Below are positions 17,346 to 25,992 of a stretch of DNA of 40,349 nt, piece after piece. The stretch is taken from the NCBI GenBank assembly GCA_019309145.1, contig JAFDGR010000006.1, forward strand, positions 1 through 40,349, read 5' to 3'. The notes under the pieces are model-generated. The model was not told the origin of the DNA. It saw only the letters and a list, made by a program, of their open reading frames with translations, and did not search any database. Within the stretch, counting starts at the first letter, position 1. Each line of letters begins with the position of its first letter. A program made the translations under genes and the position numbers. The stretch is from Deltaproteobacteria bacterium. GTDB lineage: Bacteria > Desulfobacterota > DSM-4660 > Desulfatiglandales > Desulfatiglandaceae.

Positions 17346-18128
17346 CTACCGGTTATAGAGCGGTTTTCTCTTTTCCAGGAAGGCAGCCACCCCTTCCCGC
17401 CCATTGGGATGGACCGCGCATTGGGACAGGGCCTGGCGCTCCTTTTCCAGGGTCACCTCAAAAGGGGTATCAAAAGATGCAGTCAGGAGTTCTTTCGAGG
17501 CGGCAAAGGAGCTCAGCGGCATTTTTCTCAATTCCTCCAGTAATGCAAGGGCGCGATCCAGGCTTTTCCCATCACCCACCACTTCGGTCACCAGGCCCCA
17601 GGAAAGGGCCTGATCTGCCGGAATGGCCCGGTCAAAGGCTGCAATTTCAAGCGCCCTTGCCAGGCCCACCAGCCTTGGCAGGGAATAGGTACCGCCTCCA
17701 TCAATGCTCAGCCCGTTGCTGGTATAGCCCTGTTTCAAAACGGCCGTCGCTTCCATGACTCTGAAATCGCATGCAAGGGCCAGGGAAAACCCTCCACCTG
17801 CGGCAAGCCCATTGATCGCGGCCACCACAGGCTTCGGCATTCTCTTTATTTCCAGAATGGCCTGGTGGTAGCGTGCCGCCAGTTCATGAAAAGCCGCATC
17901 CGGATCACCCTTATACACGGAAAGCCACCTCAAATCTCCTCCGGCACAAAAGGCCTTTCCCTCACCCGTGATCGCTATTCCCACTACGTCCGGGTCCAGA
18001 GCCATCCTGACCAGGTTTTCCGCCAGACCGCCGATCATCTCCAGGTCAAAGGAGTTAAAAGCATTCGGCCGAGCCAGGGTTATCACCGCAAGACCGGAAC
18101 CAGTTTTCACCTTTATTGCATCTGACAT
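17346..18128 (-). CDS. Crotonase-superfamily protein (enoyl-CoA hydratase/isomerase, PaaG-like)
   Basis: A 260-residue crotonase fold: the CoA oxyanion-hole segments GEGKAFCAGGDL (about 56-65) and NGLAAGGGFSLALACDF (about 107-122) are present. The two glutamates of true hydratases are absent, however: a serine (about 115) replaces the one after GGG and a tyrosine (about 135) the second. An aspartate at about 143 (SIDGGGT) sits where PaaG-type isomerases have theirs, so isomerase-like chemistry is more likely than hydration. Substrate unknown. I chose the ATG at 18128 (AAAGGGGG upstream) over longer frames that would enter moaA. It is convergent with the EF-G gene and divergent from moaA. Confidence 0.85.
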   Translation of the reverse strand: MSDAIKVKTGSGLAVITLARPNAFNSFDLEMIGGLAENLVRMALDPDVVGIAITGEGKAFCAGGDLRWLSVYKGDPDAAFHELAARYHQAILEIKRMPKPVVAAINGLAAGGGFSLALACDFRVMEATAVLKQGYTSNGLSIDGGGTYSLPRLVGLARALEIAAFDRAIPADQALSWGLVTEVVGDGKSLDRALALLEELRKMPLSSFAASKELLTASFDTPFEVTLEKERQALSQCAVHPNGREGVAAFLEKRKPLYNR

Positions 18129-18171
18129 TTTTCCCCCTTTCAACAACCGAATCTCGTGGGCAAGAATCCCA

Positions 18172-18200
18172 TTGACCATTGGTCCCGGTTTATATATAAT
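18172..18200 (+). promoter_or_regulatory. Strong sigma-70-type promoter of moaA
   Basis: TTGACC (18172-18177) and a perfect TATAAT (18195-18200) are 17 bases apart, 60 bases before the moaA start. The inverted repeat GACCATTGGTC (18174-18184) overlaps the -35 box and could be an operator. Confidence 0.65.
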
Positions 18201-18259
18201 TCTTTTCGCCGTTTCCAGTTCAAAATGGGTTCCCTGGTACACACAGCTCCGGAAGTGAA

Positions 18260-19261
18260 ATGAAAACAATAAAACCGCATCTTGTCGACACCTATAACCG
18301 TCACCTCAACTACCTCCGCGTATCCATCACGGACCGGTGCAATCTGGCCTGCATTTACTGCAAGCCGGACCGGTGCGTGCCCAAGCTTAAACATGAAGAT
18401 ATTCTGTCCTATGAGGAAATTCTGCGCCTGATGGATGTGGTCATCCCCTTAGGCATTACCAAAGTACGTCTGACCGGTGGCGAGCCTTTGGTGAGGAAAG
18501 GTGTCTGCGATTTCATCTCCAGGCTGACGGCCCTTCATGGGCTCCAGGACGTCTCCCTTACCACCAACGGGATATTTCTGAAAAAGAAGCTGGGGCGGAT
18601 CAAGGCTGCGGGAATCCGGAGGCTGAATGTGAGCCTGGACAGCCTTGACCGGAACAAATATCGGGAAATTACCGGATTTGACGGGTTTCAGGAGGTATGG
18701 GAAGGCCTTGACATGGCCCGAAAAATGGGATTCGATCCCATCAAGCTCAACGTAGTGGTCATGCGGGGCATCAACGACAATGAACTCCTGGATTTTGCCC
18801 GCCTCACCTTCAAGTATCCCTACCATGTCCGATTCATTGAATACATGCCCATTGGCGTAGGCGAATCGGATCACTTTTTCAAGTATGTTCCTACCTCTTT
18901 GATCCAGGACCGCATTAACTCATTCCAAAAGCTGATTCCTGTTCCGAGAGGTCCCAATGACGGTCCTTCGCAACGGTTCACCTTTGAAGGAAGCCTGGGG
19001 GAGATCGGCTTCATAAGCCCCATGAGCCACCATTTCTGCCGTACCTGCAACCGGCTGCGGCTCACCGCCAGTGGGCAGCTGCGGCCCTGCCTCCTGTCAA
19101 ACCAGGAAATAGATATCAGGGGACCGTTGCGCAGCGGGGCCTCTGACCAGGAGCTGGCGGACATTTTCCGAAATGCCGCCCTCAGCAAAGAAGCTGAACA
19201 TCATCTCACCCCTGAGCATCCCCTGGGAAAAGTAAGTCAAATGTCCTCCATCGGCGGCTGA
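18260..19261 (+). CDS. moaA: GTP 3',8-cyclase MoaA (molybdopterin synthesis, radical SAM)
   Basis: A 333-residue radical SAM enzyme: CNLACIYC (C27, C31, C34) binds the SAM-coordinating cluster, and C260, C263 and C277 in FCRTCNRLRLTASGQLRPC bind the second 4Fe-4S cluster that holds GTP. LTGGEPLVRK and the C-terminal GG are characteristic. It catalyses the first step of molybdopterin synthesis. It ends base-to-base against the stop of the stand-alone AOR gene on the other strand. The AORs and the formate dehydrogenase in this window all need this pterin, so the neighbourhood makes sense. Confidence 0.95.
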   Translation: MKTIKPHLVDTYNRHLNYLRVSITDRCNLACIYCKPDRCVPKLKHEDILSYEEILRLMDVVIPLGITKVRLTGGEPLVRKGVCDFISRLTALHGLQDVSLTTNGIFLKKKLGRIKAAGIRRLNVSLDSLDRNKYREITGFDGFQEVWEGLDMARKMGFDPIKLNVVVMRGINDNELLDFARLTFKYPYHVRFIEYMPIGVGESDHFFKYVPTSLIQDRINSFQKLIPVPRGPNDGPSQRFTFEGSLGEIGFISPMSHHFCRTCNRLRLTASGQLRPCLLSNQEIDIRGPLRSGASDQELADIFRNAALSKEAEHHLTPEHPLGKVSQMSSIGG

Positions 19262-21016
19262 TCAGGAAAGAGGAACGCCCTCCACGCTCCAGTTTCGCTG
19301 CCGGTAATACTCCTTCAGGGAATTCTCAAATACCGCCCGATCAAGAGTCTCCTTGTGTTCCCCAACCGGCTCCTTGAAAAACCGCTCCGGCAGGCAGTCA
19401 TCAGCCGCTGACAGCCCTTCCCGGAGGTTAAACATGCGTGTGGCATCCACCACCGATGACGTCATCTTCCTCAAGGCTTCCTGATCCAGGTCCAGGCCGG
19501 TAGTCACTGACACGATCCTGGAAAGCTCCTCCCAGGGATAGAGGTCGCGGTAGAACCTGCACACAATGAGCATGTCATGAAGGACAAGGCGGTCTTCGAA
19601 ATCCAGGAATATTTTCACCTGCTCCTCGATGCTCTTCCCGTCAAGCATGCCGGTCACCTCCGCCTTATAAAAGGTCGTCCGCAGATGACAGGCACCCCGG
19701 GGTGACGTGGCATAGGCAAGCCCCATACCTTTCAACCCTCTCGGATCATACCCGGCTGGTTCGAGCCCCTTCACGTGAATGGCGATATCCTCCATACCCC
19801 ATTCCCTGGCAGCGTGCCGGATGCCTTTACAAAGGACTGCACCCAGCCCCCGTGCGTTTGCAATGTCCTGTAACAACAATGCCACCACGTCAGGATCACC
19901 ATACGGGACCTTCTCAGAAATCTTTCCCATTTCCGATGCCTCCATGGCAAAGGCACACAGGTTTCCCGCGCTGATGGTATCCACACCCAAGCGATCGCAC
20001 ACATCATTCAGGTAGGCGATCTCTCGCAGGTCCCTGATGAGGCAAAGCCCCCCAAACGAGTAAATGGTTTCATATTCCGGGCCCTCAATCGTAAGCCCCG
20101 TGTGCCTGCCGTCCTGGACTTTCGAGAGTTTGCCGCACGCCATGAAGCACCTGGAACATGCCTTGGGACTGGGTTTCAACTGGTCCTGCATCCGCTCCGC
20201 ACTCAAGTGCTCCCAGCCTTCAAGCGTCCCCTCATGCCAGTACCTGGTCGGAAACGCGCCGAGGGAATTGGTCAGCCCCACCATCATGGGGGTCCCGAAG
20301 TTCCGGTACGCCTCAACACCCTTGTTCCCTTTGCCTGCCGCCATAACTTTTTTGACGAAGGCGTCAAGGCTGTCAGGACCAGCCATCTCCCTTTGCTGTT
20401 CCCCGTGAAAGGCCAGGGCCTTGACATTCTTGGCCCCCAGCACAGCTCCCACACCCGTCCTCCCGGCGGAACGCCAGTAATTGTTTTCCACCACCGCAAA
20501 GGTGACTTTGTTCTCCCCTGCCGGGCCAATGGAAAGAATGCCACATTTTGGTATTCCCAGTTCATCCTTGACCGTGTCTTCGGTTTCATACGTGTCCCTG
20601 CCCCAGAGGTGTTGCGCATCATGGAACGTCACTCCCTGGTCACTGATGTCAAGATATACCGGCTCATCAGAACGGCCATTCAGCACAAAGGCGTCATACC
20701 CGCACCTGCTCATGTGTTCGGACACATGGCCTCCTGAATAGGATTCGGAAAACAACCTTGTCTGGGGCGATTTGGTAAAAAGACCATAGCGGCTTGAACC
20801 AAAAATCCGGGTATCGCTGACGGGCCCGAGGGCGAGAATAACCAGGTTTTCAGGCGCAAGAGGGTCCACTCCTTCCGGGTTCCTTTCAAGAAGCAGCCGC
20901 GTGGCAAGACCCTTTCCTCCCAGGGTCTTTTGCAGGGTATCATCATCCATGTCTTCTGCGTGAAAGGTCCTCTCGGGAAGATCAATCCATAACACCTTAT
21001 TGAAAAAGCCCTTCAT
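19262..21016 (-). CDS. Aldehyde ferredoxin oxidoreductase (tungsten type), stand-alone
   Basis: A 584-residue AOR: the N-terminal pterin-binding domain has GGKGLATRLLLE and GPVSDTRIFGSSRYGLFTKSPQT. The 4Fe-4S ligands are C287, C290 and C294 (CSRCFMAC) plus probably C486, and DRLGVDT (341-347) is the family pterin-contact motif. AORs oxidise aldehydes to acids and reduce ferredoxin, using a bis-pterin tungsten cofactor. It is the last gene of the polyamine operon, four bases after the acyl-CoA synthetase. I infer succinate semialdehyde as a possible substrate from the neighbouring GABA-type aminotransferase; this is not shown by the sequence. No signal peptide; cytoplasmic. Confidence 0.9.
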   Translation of the reverse strand: MKGFFNKVLWIDLPERTFHAEDMDDDTLQKTLGGKGLATRLLLERNPEGVDPLAPENLVILALGPVSDTRIFGSSRYGLFTKSPQTRLFSESYSGGHVSEHMSRCGYDAFVLNGRSDEPVYLDISDQGVTFHDAQHLWGRDTYETEDTVKDELGIPKCGILSIGPAGENKVTFAVVENNYWRSAGRTGVGAVLGAKNVKALAFHGEQQREMAGPDSLDAFVKKVMAAGKGNKGVEAYRNFGTPMMVGLTNSLGAFPTRYWHEGTLEGWEHLSAERMQDQLKPSPKACSRCFMACGKLSKVQDGRHTGLTIEGPEYETIYSFGGLCLIRDLREIAYLNDVCDRLGVDTISAGNLCAFAMEASEMGKISEKVPYGDPDVVALLLQDIANARGLGAVLCKGIRHAAREWGMEDIAIHVKGLEPAGYDPRGLKGMGLAYATSPRGACHLRTTFYKAEVTGMLDGKSIEEQVKIFLDFEDRLVLHDMLIVCRFYRDLYPWEELSRIVSVTTGLDLDQEALRKMTSSVVDATRMFNLREGLSAADDCLPERFFKEPVGEHKETLDRAVFENSLKEYYRQRNWSVEGVPLS

Positions 21017-21020
21017 ATCC

Positions 21021-22580
21021 TTACTCCTCGTATCTCACATATTTGTCGCTCAGGCCTTTCTTGTAGATCTTGCCTGAACCCGTGCGGGGCAATGCCGGAA
21101 GGAATTCCACTGATTTCGGCGCCTTGTACCGCGCAAGGTCCTTTTTACAAAAATCAATGAGATCCTTTTCCGAGACATCCATCCCGTCCTTCAGGACCAC
21201 ACAGGCATGGACCGCCTCACCCCATTTCTCATCCGGAATGCCGATGACCGCCGCTTCCAGCACGGCCGGATGGCTGTAAAGGACATTTTCCACCTCGGTG
21301 GAATAGACATTTTCCCCACCGGTTACAATCATGTCCTTTTTTCGGTCCACGATGTTTACATATCCTTCGCTGTCTACCACAGCAAGGTCCCCGGTGTAAA
21401 GCCAACCGTTGCGGATGCCCTTTTCCGTTTCTTCCGGAAGGTGCCAGTACCCGGGCGTCACACTCTCACCTCTCACAACAATCTCTCCCACTTCTTTTCC
21501 ATCCCATGCCACTTCCCGGCCGTCCTCCTTTACCACCTTGAGGTCCACGAACAAAACGGGTCTCCCTGTTGCGGCCTTGAAGCGAAACCGCTCCTCCTCT
21601 GTGCGCGATTGCAGGGAGCCTTTCAGCAGGGACATGGTCAAATAGGGGCTCGTCTCGGTCATTCCGTAGGTCTGTACATAGTCGCACCCGAATGCATCCA
21701 TGATCTTTCGCACCACCTCAGGGGCGATGGGGGCCCCGCCGCTAAGCATGAGCCGGAGTGAAGGAAACGCGGCCTGTTGGATGGCAGGATCGTGTACCAT
21801 CAGGTTGAGCATGGTCGGGATCATGTTGGTGAGGGTGACCTTCTCCCGCTGCATGACCTCGATGACCGCCCCGGAACTGAACTCAGGGACCATCACATGG
21901 GTGCCGCCGACCCACGTGACCGCCCAGGTAGCCCAGGCATCGGCCAGGTGAAACATGGGCGCCGCGTGAAGCCAGACATCTTCATCCGTCATCTTGAGTT
22001 CCGCGATGGTTCCCAGGGAATGATACGCCACGTTCCGGTGGGTCAGGATAACTCCTTTCTGGCGCCCCGTGGTCCCGCTCGTGTAATAGAGCTGGGCCAC
22101 ATCATCCTCCTGAATCTCCGTCTCAGCCGGAGTATCTGCTCCCGACACAAGGAGGGTTTCAAGACTGGTTTCCCCGGCCGGAACAGTTTCTTTCTCAGTC
22201 CAGTAAGCCCTGACAGGGGTATCGAGGCGTTCAATGGCTTCCTTGATAATCGAGTAAAACTTCGGCTGTCCGATCAATGCAACAGCTCCTGTATCCTCCA
22301 GAATGAATGCGATTTCCCGCGGGGAGAGGCGGTAATTCAAGGGGCACAGGATCGCGCCCATGACCGCGGCGGCAAAATACGCTTCCAGGAAATAATGACA
22401 ATTCTGGTGGCATATGGCCACCCGGTCACCCTTTCCAATGCCTTCATGCTGCAGGCAGGCCGCAAGCCGGGATACCCTTCGCGCAAATTCCCGGTACGTA
22501 AATCGATGTTCACCACACACCACCCCAATCTTGTCCGGGTACAAACGATTCACCCGCTCAAGCAACGATCCCAGTTTCAT
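21021..22580 (-). CDS. AMP-forming acyl-CoA synthetase
   Basis: A 519-residue member of the ANL superfamily. It shows the P-loop-like YYTSGTTGRQKGV, the TYGMTETSP motif, YTGDLAVVDSEGY, DRKKDMIVTGGENVYSTEVE and the C-terminal PRTGSGKIYKKGL with the catalytic lysine. It activates a carboxylic acid with ATP to an acyl-AMP and then to a CoA thioester. The acid cannot be read from sequence; by general resemblance it is nearest the fatty acid CoA ligases. Its place between the aminotransferase and the AOR suggests the product of GABA breakdown (succinate or 4-hydroxybutyrate), which is inference. It lies four bases before aor and 15 after gabT, in one operon. Confidence 0.87.
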   Translation of the reverse strand: MKLGSLLERVNRLYPDKIGVVCGEHRFTYREFARRVSRLAACLQHEGIGKGDRVAICHQNCHYFLEAYFAAAVMGAILCPLNYRLSPREIAFILEDTGAVALIGQPKFYSIIKEAIERLDTPVRAYWTEKETVPAGETSLETLLVSGADTPAETEIQEDDVAQLYYTSGTTGRQKGVILTHRNVAYHSLGTIAELKMTDEDVWLHAAPMFHLADAWATWAVTWVGGTHVMVPEFSSGAVIEVMQREKVTLTNMIPTMLNLMVHDPAIQQAAFPSLRLMLSGGAPIAPEVVRKIMDAFGCDYVQTYGMTETSPYLTMSLLKGSLQSRTEEERFRFKAATGRPVLFVDLKVVKEDGREVAWDGKEVGEIVVRGESVTPGYWHLPEETEKGIRNGWLYTGDLAVVDSEGYVNIVDRKKDMIVTGGENVYSTEVENVLYSHPAVLEAAVIGIPDEKWGEAVHACVVLKDGMDVSEKDLIDFCKKDLARYKAPKSVEFLPALPRTGSGKIYKKGLSDKYVRYEE

Positions 22581-22595
22581 ACGTTCTTCCCTATT

Positions 22596-23897
22596 CTACC
22601 TGGACAACTTGCTCAGACCTTCGTCAAGGATGGCAAGGCCCTTTTCCAACTGGCCCTTTTCAATGGAAAGAGGCATGAGAGCCCTGATCACATTGCCGAA
22701 ATTCCCGCAGGAAAGGAGAATCAGCCCCCTCTCAAACGCGAGCTGTACGAGCTTTTTTGCCTCATCAGCGGCCGGTTCCTTTGTTTTTCGGTCCTTCACC
22801 AGTTCCAGGGCCAGCATGGGTCCCAGGCCCCGCACCTCACCGATAATGTCATATTTTTCCTTGAGCTGGTCAAAGGCAAGCAGCACTTCCTGTCCCAGTT
22901 TCCTCCCCTTTTCTACGAGGTTCTCTTCTTCAAGGGTCTCAAAAACTGCAAGAGCCGAGACGCAAGATAAGGGATTGCCCCCATAGGTCCCCCCCAATCC
23001 CCCAACATGCGGCGCATCCATGATCTCGGTCTTTCCCGTGACCGCGCTCAGGGGCATGCCGGCGGCCAGGGACTTGGCGGAAAGGATCATGTCCGGTTCA
23101 ACTTCAAAATAGTCCGAGGCGAACAAATATCCGGTCCTGCCCATGCCGGACTGGATTTCATCCATGATGAAAAGGATACCGTTCTCTTCGCAGATCTCCT
23201 TCACCCTCTTGAAGTAGTCCCTAGGGGGAATGATGAAGCCCCCTTCTCCCTGGACCGGCTCGGCGATCACCGCGGCAACCTGATCGCCTGAAACCTGGTT
23301 TACAAAAAAGTCGTTCAGGGCCTCGGCACAGCGAAGATCGCAGCTCGGATAGATCTTGCCATAGGGGCACCGATAGCAGTAGGCAAAGGGCATCCGATAC
23401 ACTTCCGGCGCGAAAGGACCGAATCCCCATTTGTACGGCTTCACCTTGCTGGTGAGAGTCATCCCGAGCAGGGTCCTCCCGTGAAAGGCATTTTCAAAAG
23501 CAATCACCGCGGGACGTTTTGTGTAATACCGCGCTATTTTTACCGCATTTTCCACGGCCTCGGCCCCGCTGTTGGCGAACATGGTCATCTTGGGAAAATC
23601 ACCCGGCGTCACCTCGTTGAGCTTCTTGGCGAGATCAATGTACGGCTCATACATGACCACGTGAAAGCAGGTGTGGATATACCTTTCCGCCTGTTCCCGT
23701 ATGGCATCCACCACTTTCCGGGCGCAGTGACCCACGTTTTCCACCCCGATTCCGCCGGCAAAGTCTATATATTCATTCCCCTCCACGTCCTTGATTACCG
23801 CCCCTTCGGCTTCCTTGACAAACAAAGGAAGAATATTAAACACCCCTTTCGGGACATGCTTTTCCCGCAACTTTGTCAGTTCTTCAGTACTTCTCAT
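22596..23897 (-). CDS. gabT: Class III aminotransferase, probable 4-aminobutyrate aminotransferase
   Basis: A 433-residue PLP enzyme: NSGAEAVENAVKIAR binds the phosphate, D246 (IMDEIQSGMGRTG) contacts the pyridine nitrogen, and K275 in SAKSLAAGMPLSAV is the Schiff-base lysine. The overall layout is that of the GabT group. It would pass the amino group of GABA to 2-oxoglutarate, giving succinate semialdehyde. A cysteine-rich insert (C174, C177, C186, C190; YCYRCP then CDLRC) is present; mammalian GABA transaminase has a C-x2-C iron-sulfur site, so a metal role is possible. GGGAGG precedes the start. Other omega-amino acids are possible substrates. Confidence 0.87.
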   Translation of the reverse strand: MRSTEELTKLREKHVPKGVFNILPLFVKEAEGAVIKDVEGNEYIDFAGGIGVENVGHCARKVVDAIREQAERYIHTCFHVVMYEPYIDLAKKLNEVTPGDFPKMTMFANSGAEAVENAVKIARYYTKRPAVIAFENAFHGRTLLGMTLTSKVKPYKWGFGPFAPEVYRMPFAYCYRCPYGKIYPSCDLRCAEALNDFFVNQVSGDQVAAVIAEPVQGEGGFIIPPRDYFKRVKEICEENGILFIMDEIQSGMGRTGYLFASDYFEVEPDMILSAKSLAAGMPLSAVTGKTEIMDAPHVGGLGGTYGGNPLSCVSALAVFETLEEENLVEKGRKLGQEVLLAFDQLKEKYDIIGEVRGLGPMLALELVKDRKTKEPAADEAKKLVQLAFERGLILLSCGNFGNVIRALMPLSIEKGQLEKGLAILDEGLSKLSR

Positions 23898-24006
23898 TTC
23901 TTCCTCCCAGAGGCGCCTTCATCCACATCCATCCTTGCGCAAGAGATCTCGCGCCTTACGAATCCTCTTTTAACGATGAATCAAGGGCCGGCGCCTCAGT
24001 AGACTT

Positions 24007-25059
24007 TTAATGCGACTTTACCATGGTCCATGCCTGGTCAACAATGCGAGTATCTTTGCCCAGGTCTTTGGTGAATTGCAAGGTTTTCATGATTTCCGGG
24101 GTTGGCCACACACCGGGGTTGGCCAAATCTTCCTTGTTCAGGAAGGGCATGGCAGCCTCATTGGGGGTGGCAAAATGGTTGTAGTTGGAAAGCCACGCCC
24201 CGATCTTGGGCTCAAGAATCCAGTTGATCCACTTGTGTGCCGCATCCGGGTTGGGCGCCTTGGCAGGGATGCACATACTGTCCAGCCAGATCTCGCTTCC
24301 CTCTTTCGGCACCACAAACCCCAGGTGTTTCGGATCTTCCGCCATGGCCTGGATCGCGTCCCCATTGTAAACGATGGCAGCCGCAGCCGCGTTGGCTACC
24401 ACATCATTTTTTCCGCCGACCCCCCCCTTGAAGCCCAGGCACGAAGTTCTTTTCTTTGTCCTGATCAGCAGATCGGATGCTGCCTTGAGCTCTTTCGGAT
24501 TGATGCTGTTGAAATCATACCCCAGGTAGCGGAGAGTAATGCCCATCATCTCCCGCACAGAATCAAGAAGGCAGAAAGGTCCCGGGTCCTTCTTGGGATC
24601 AAAAAGGATGGACCAGGATTTGGCGTCCGCGTCCGTGATCCTGTCTTTCCGGTACATGAGGCCGACCGTCCCCCACTGCCAGCCAACCGAGAACTTGTTT
24701 GTCGGATCAAAGCTCGGGCCCCTGAACTTGGCGCCCAGGTTTTTCAGGTTGGGGATCTTGGAATGATCCAGGGGCTTGAGCAGTCCCAGCTTGATCATGC
24801 TGGGCATGATATAATCGGAGGGCACGACGATATCATAGAGGCTGACCCCACCCGACTGCAGTTTGGCCAGCATTTCTTCATTTGATTCATACAGGTCAAG
24901 TTTCACCTTGATTCCTGTAGCCTTTTCAAAGGCCTTCGGCATGTTGACCTCGTCCATGTACTCGGACCAGATGAAAATCTTGAGTACCTTGTCCGCCGCA
25001 AAGGCTGTGCCCGCGAAAGCGATAAAAAATGCCACCAGTAATACCGTCAGTTTTTTCAT
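24007..25059 (-). CDS. potD: Polyamine-binding periplasmic protein PotD-like
   Basis: A 350-residue protein with a Sec signal peptide (MKKLTVLLVAFFIAFAGTAFA, cleaved near residue 21) and the PotD/PotF fold: KIFIWSEYMDEVNMPKAFEKATGIKV, YDIVVPSDYIMPSMIKLGLL and the C-terminal EAMPFL and LGKDTRIVDQAW blocks. It captures putrescine, spermidine or a related amine such as agmatine in the periplasm. It closes the potABCD block; its own Shine-Dalgarno AAAGGAG is strong, as usual for the most abundant component. Confidence 0.92.
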   Translation of the reverse strand: MKKLTVLLVAFFIAFAGTAFAADKVLKIFIWSEYMDEVNMPKAFEKATGIKVKLDLYESNEEMLAKLQSGGVSLYDIVVPSDYIMPSMIKLGLLKPLDHSKIPNLKNLGAKFRGPSFDPTNKFSVGWQWGTVGLMYRKDRITDADAKSWSILFDPKKDPGPFCLLDSVREMMGITLRYLGYDFNSINPKELKAASDLLIRTKKRTSCLGFKGGVGGKNDVVANAAAAAIVYNGDAIQAMAEDPKHLGFVVPKEGSEIWLDSMCIPAKAPNPDAAHKWINWILEPKIGAWLSNYNHFATPNEAAMPFLNKEDLANPGVWPTPEIMKTLQFTKDLGKDTRIVDQAWTMVKSH

Positions 25060-25083
25060 GTTTCTTCTCCTTTCCTCTTTGAA

Positions 25084-25203
25084 TTATTCCCTAAATACCC
25101 AACCGCCGAACTCCTTCAGCCTTGGAGCCAGCTCCTGAAAACGCAACAGTTCATCTTGAATATTGAATTGTTCCGTTGAAACTACTTCCAGTTCTCCTCT
25201 ATC
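25084..25203 (-). other. 40-codon open stretch in frame after the potC stop, no clear start
   Basis: Directly after the potC TAG the same frame stays open for 39 codons to a TAA at 25084-25086. The predicted peptide looks protein-like (amphipathic, with ...NIQDELLRFQELAPRLKEF...). No ATG, GTG or well-placed TTG follows the GAGGAG site at about 25194-25199. It could be a degraded C-terminal extension, a small ORF with a rare start, or chance. Confidence 0.2.
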
Positions 25204-25992
25204 CTATTTGCGCGTAAAACGTTCCATGCCGATAATCAGGATGACCGTGGCCAGCAGGACGAGGGTGGACAGGGCATGGATCTGGGGTGTTACCCCCCGT
25301 CGTACCGCCGCAAAGATAAAAAGCGGCAAGGTCACCGAATCAGGACCCGCGGTAAAAAAGCTGATCACGAAATCATCCAGGGACAGGGTGAACGCCAGCA
25401 TGGCCCCTGCCACGATCCCCGGGATGAGTAACGGCAGCATCACCCTCCTCAGGAGATACGGGGTAGTAGCAAAGAGATCACGAGCGGCTTCCTCCACGTC
25501 TCTCCCGATGCTCACGAGACGGCTCCGCACCACCAGGGCCACAAAAGAGACCTGAAAGGTAATGTGCCCGATGATCATATTCAGAAGCCCCGGTTCGAAA
25601 AGGGAAGACAGCATGCGCAGGAGCCCGAAGGCCACCACCAGGGCGGCAGCGAAGATAATGTCAGGGACCACCACCGGCAGGTGCAGGAGCAGGTCAAGGG
25701 TTGTACCCACCTTCTTTGTCCAGGGAAACCGGTCCATGCCGATGGCCAACGCGGTTCCCAGAATAGTCGCGATCACCGTGGAAACGACTGCCAGAACCAG
25801 GCTGTTCCATGCGGCGCTTAGAATAACTTCATTATGGAACAACTTGACATACCAATCCAGGGTAAATCCGCGCCAGGCCAGGCCGTAGCGCGTGGCATTC
25901 ACTGAAAAGACGGCCACCGCCAACAAAGGGATATAAAGGAATGCAAGGGTAACCATGGCAAGGCTGGTTACCGCCGGGTGAAGCTTTCTCAT
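25204..25992 (-). CDS. potC: Polyamine ABC transporter, permease PotC-like
   Basis: A 262-residue membrane protein with about six transmembrane segments and the EAA loop DVEEAARDLFATTPYLLRRVMLPLLIPGIVAG, placing it in the PotC/PotI group. TLSLDDFVISFFTAG is a further PotC hallmark. It forms the channel with PotB. Its start overlaps the potB stop by four bases (ATGA). Confidence 0.93.
   Translation of the reverse strand: MRKLHPAVTSLAMVTLAFLYIPLLAVAVFSVNATRYGLAWRGFTLDWYVKLFHNEVILSAAWNSLVLAVVSTVIATILGTALAIGMDRFPWTKKVGTTLDLLLHLPVVVPDIIFAAALVVAFGLLRMLSSLFEPGLLNMIIGHITFQVSFVALVVRSRLVSIGRDVEEAARDLFATTPYLLRRVMLPLLIPGIVAGAMLAFTLSLDDFVISFFTAGPDSVTLPLFIFAAVRRGVTPQIHALSTLVLLATVILIIGMERFTRK

Noticed and set aside
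23908-24000. Inverted repeat GAGGCGCC/GGCGCCTC between potD and gabT
   Set aside because: Arms are short and about 75 bases apart with no T-run; not convincing as a terminator or operator.
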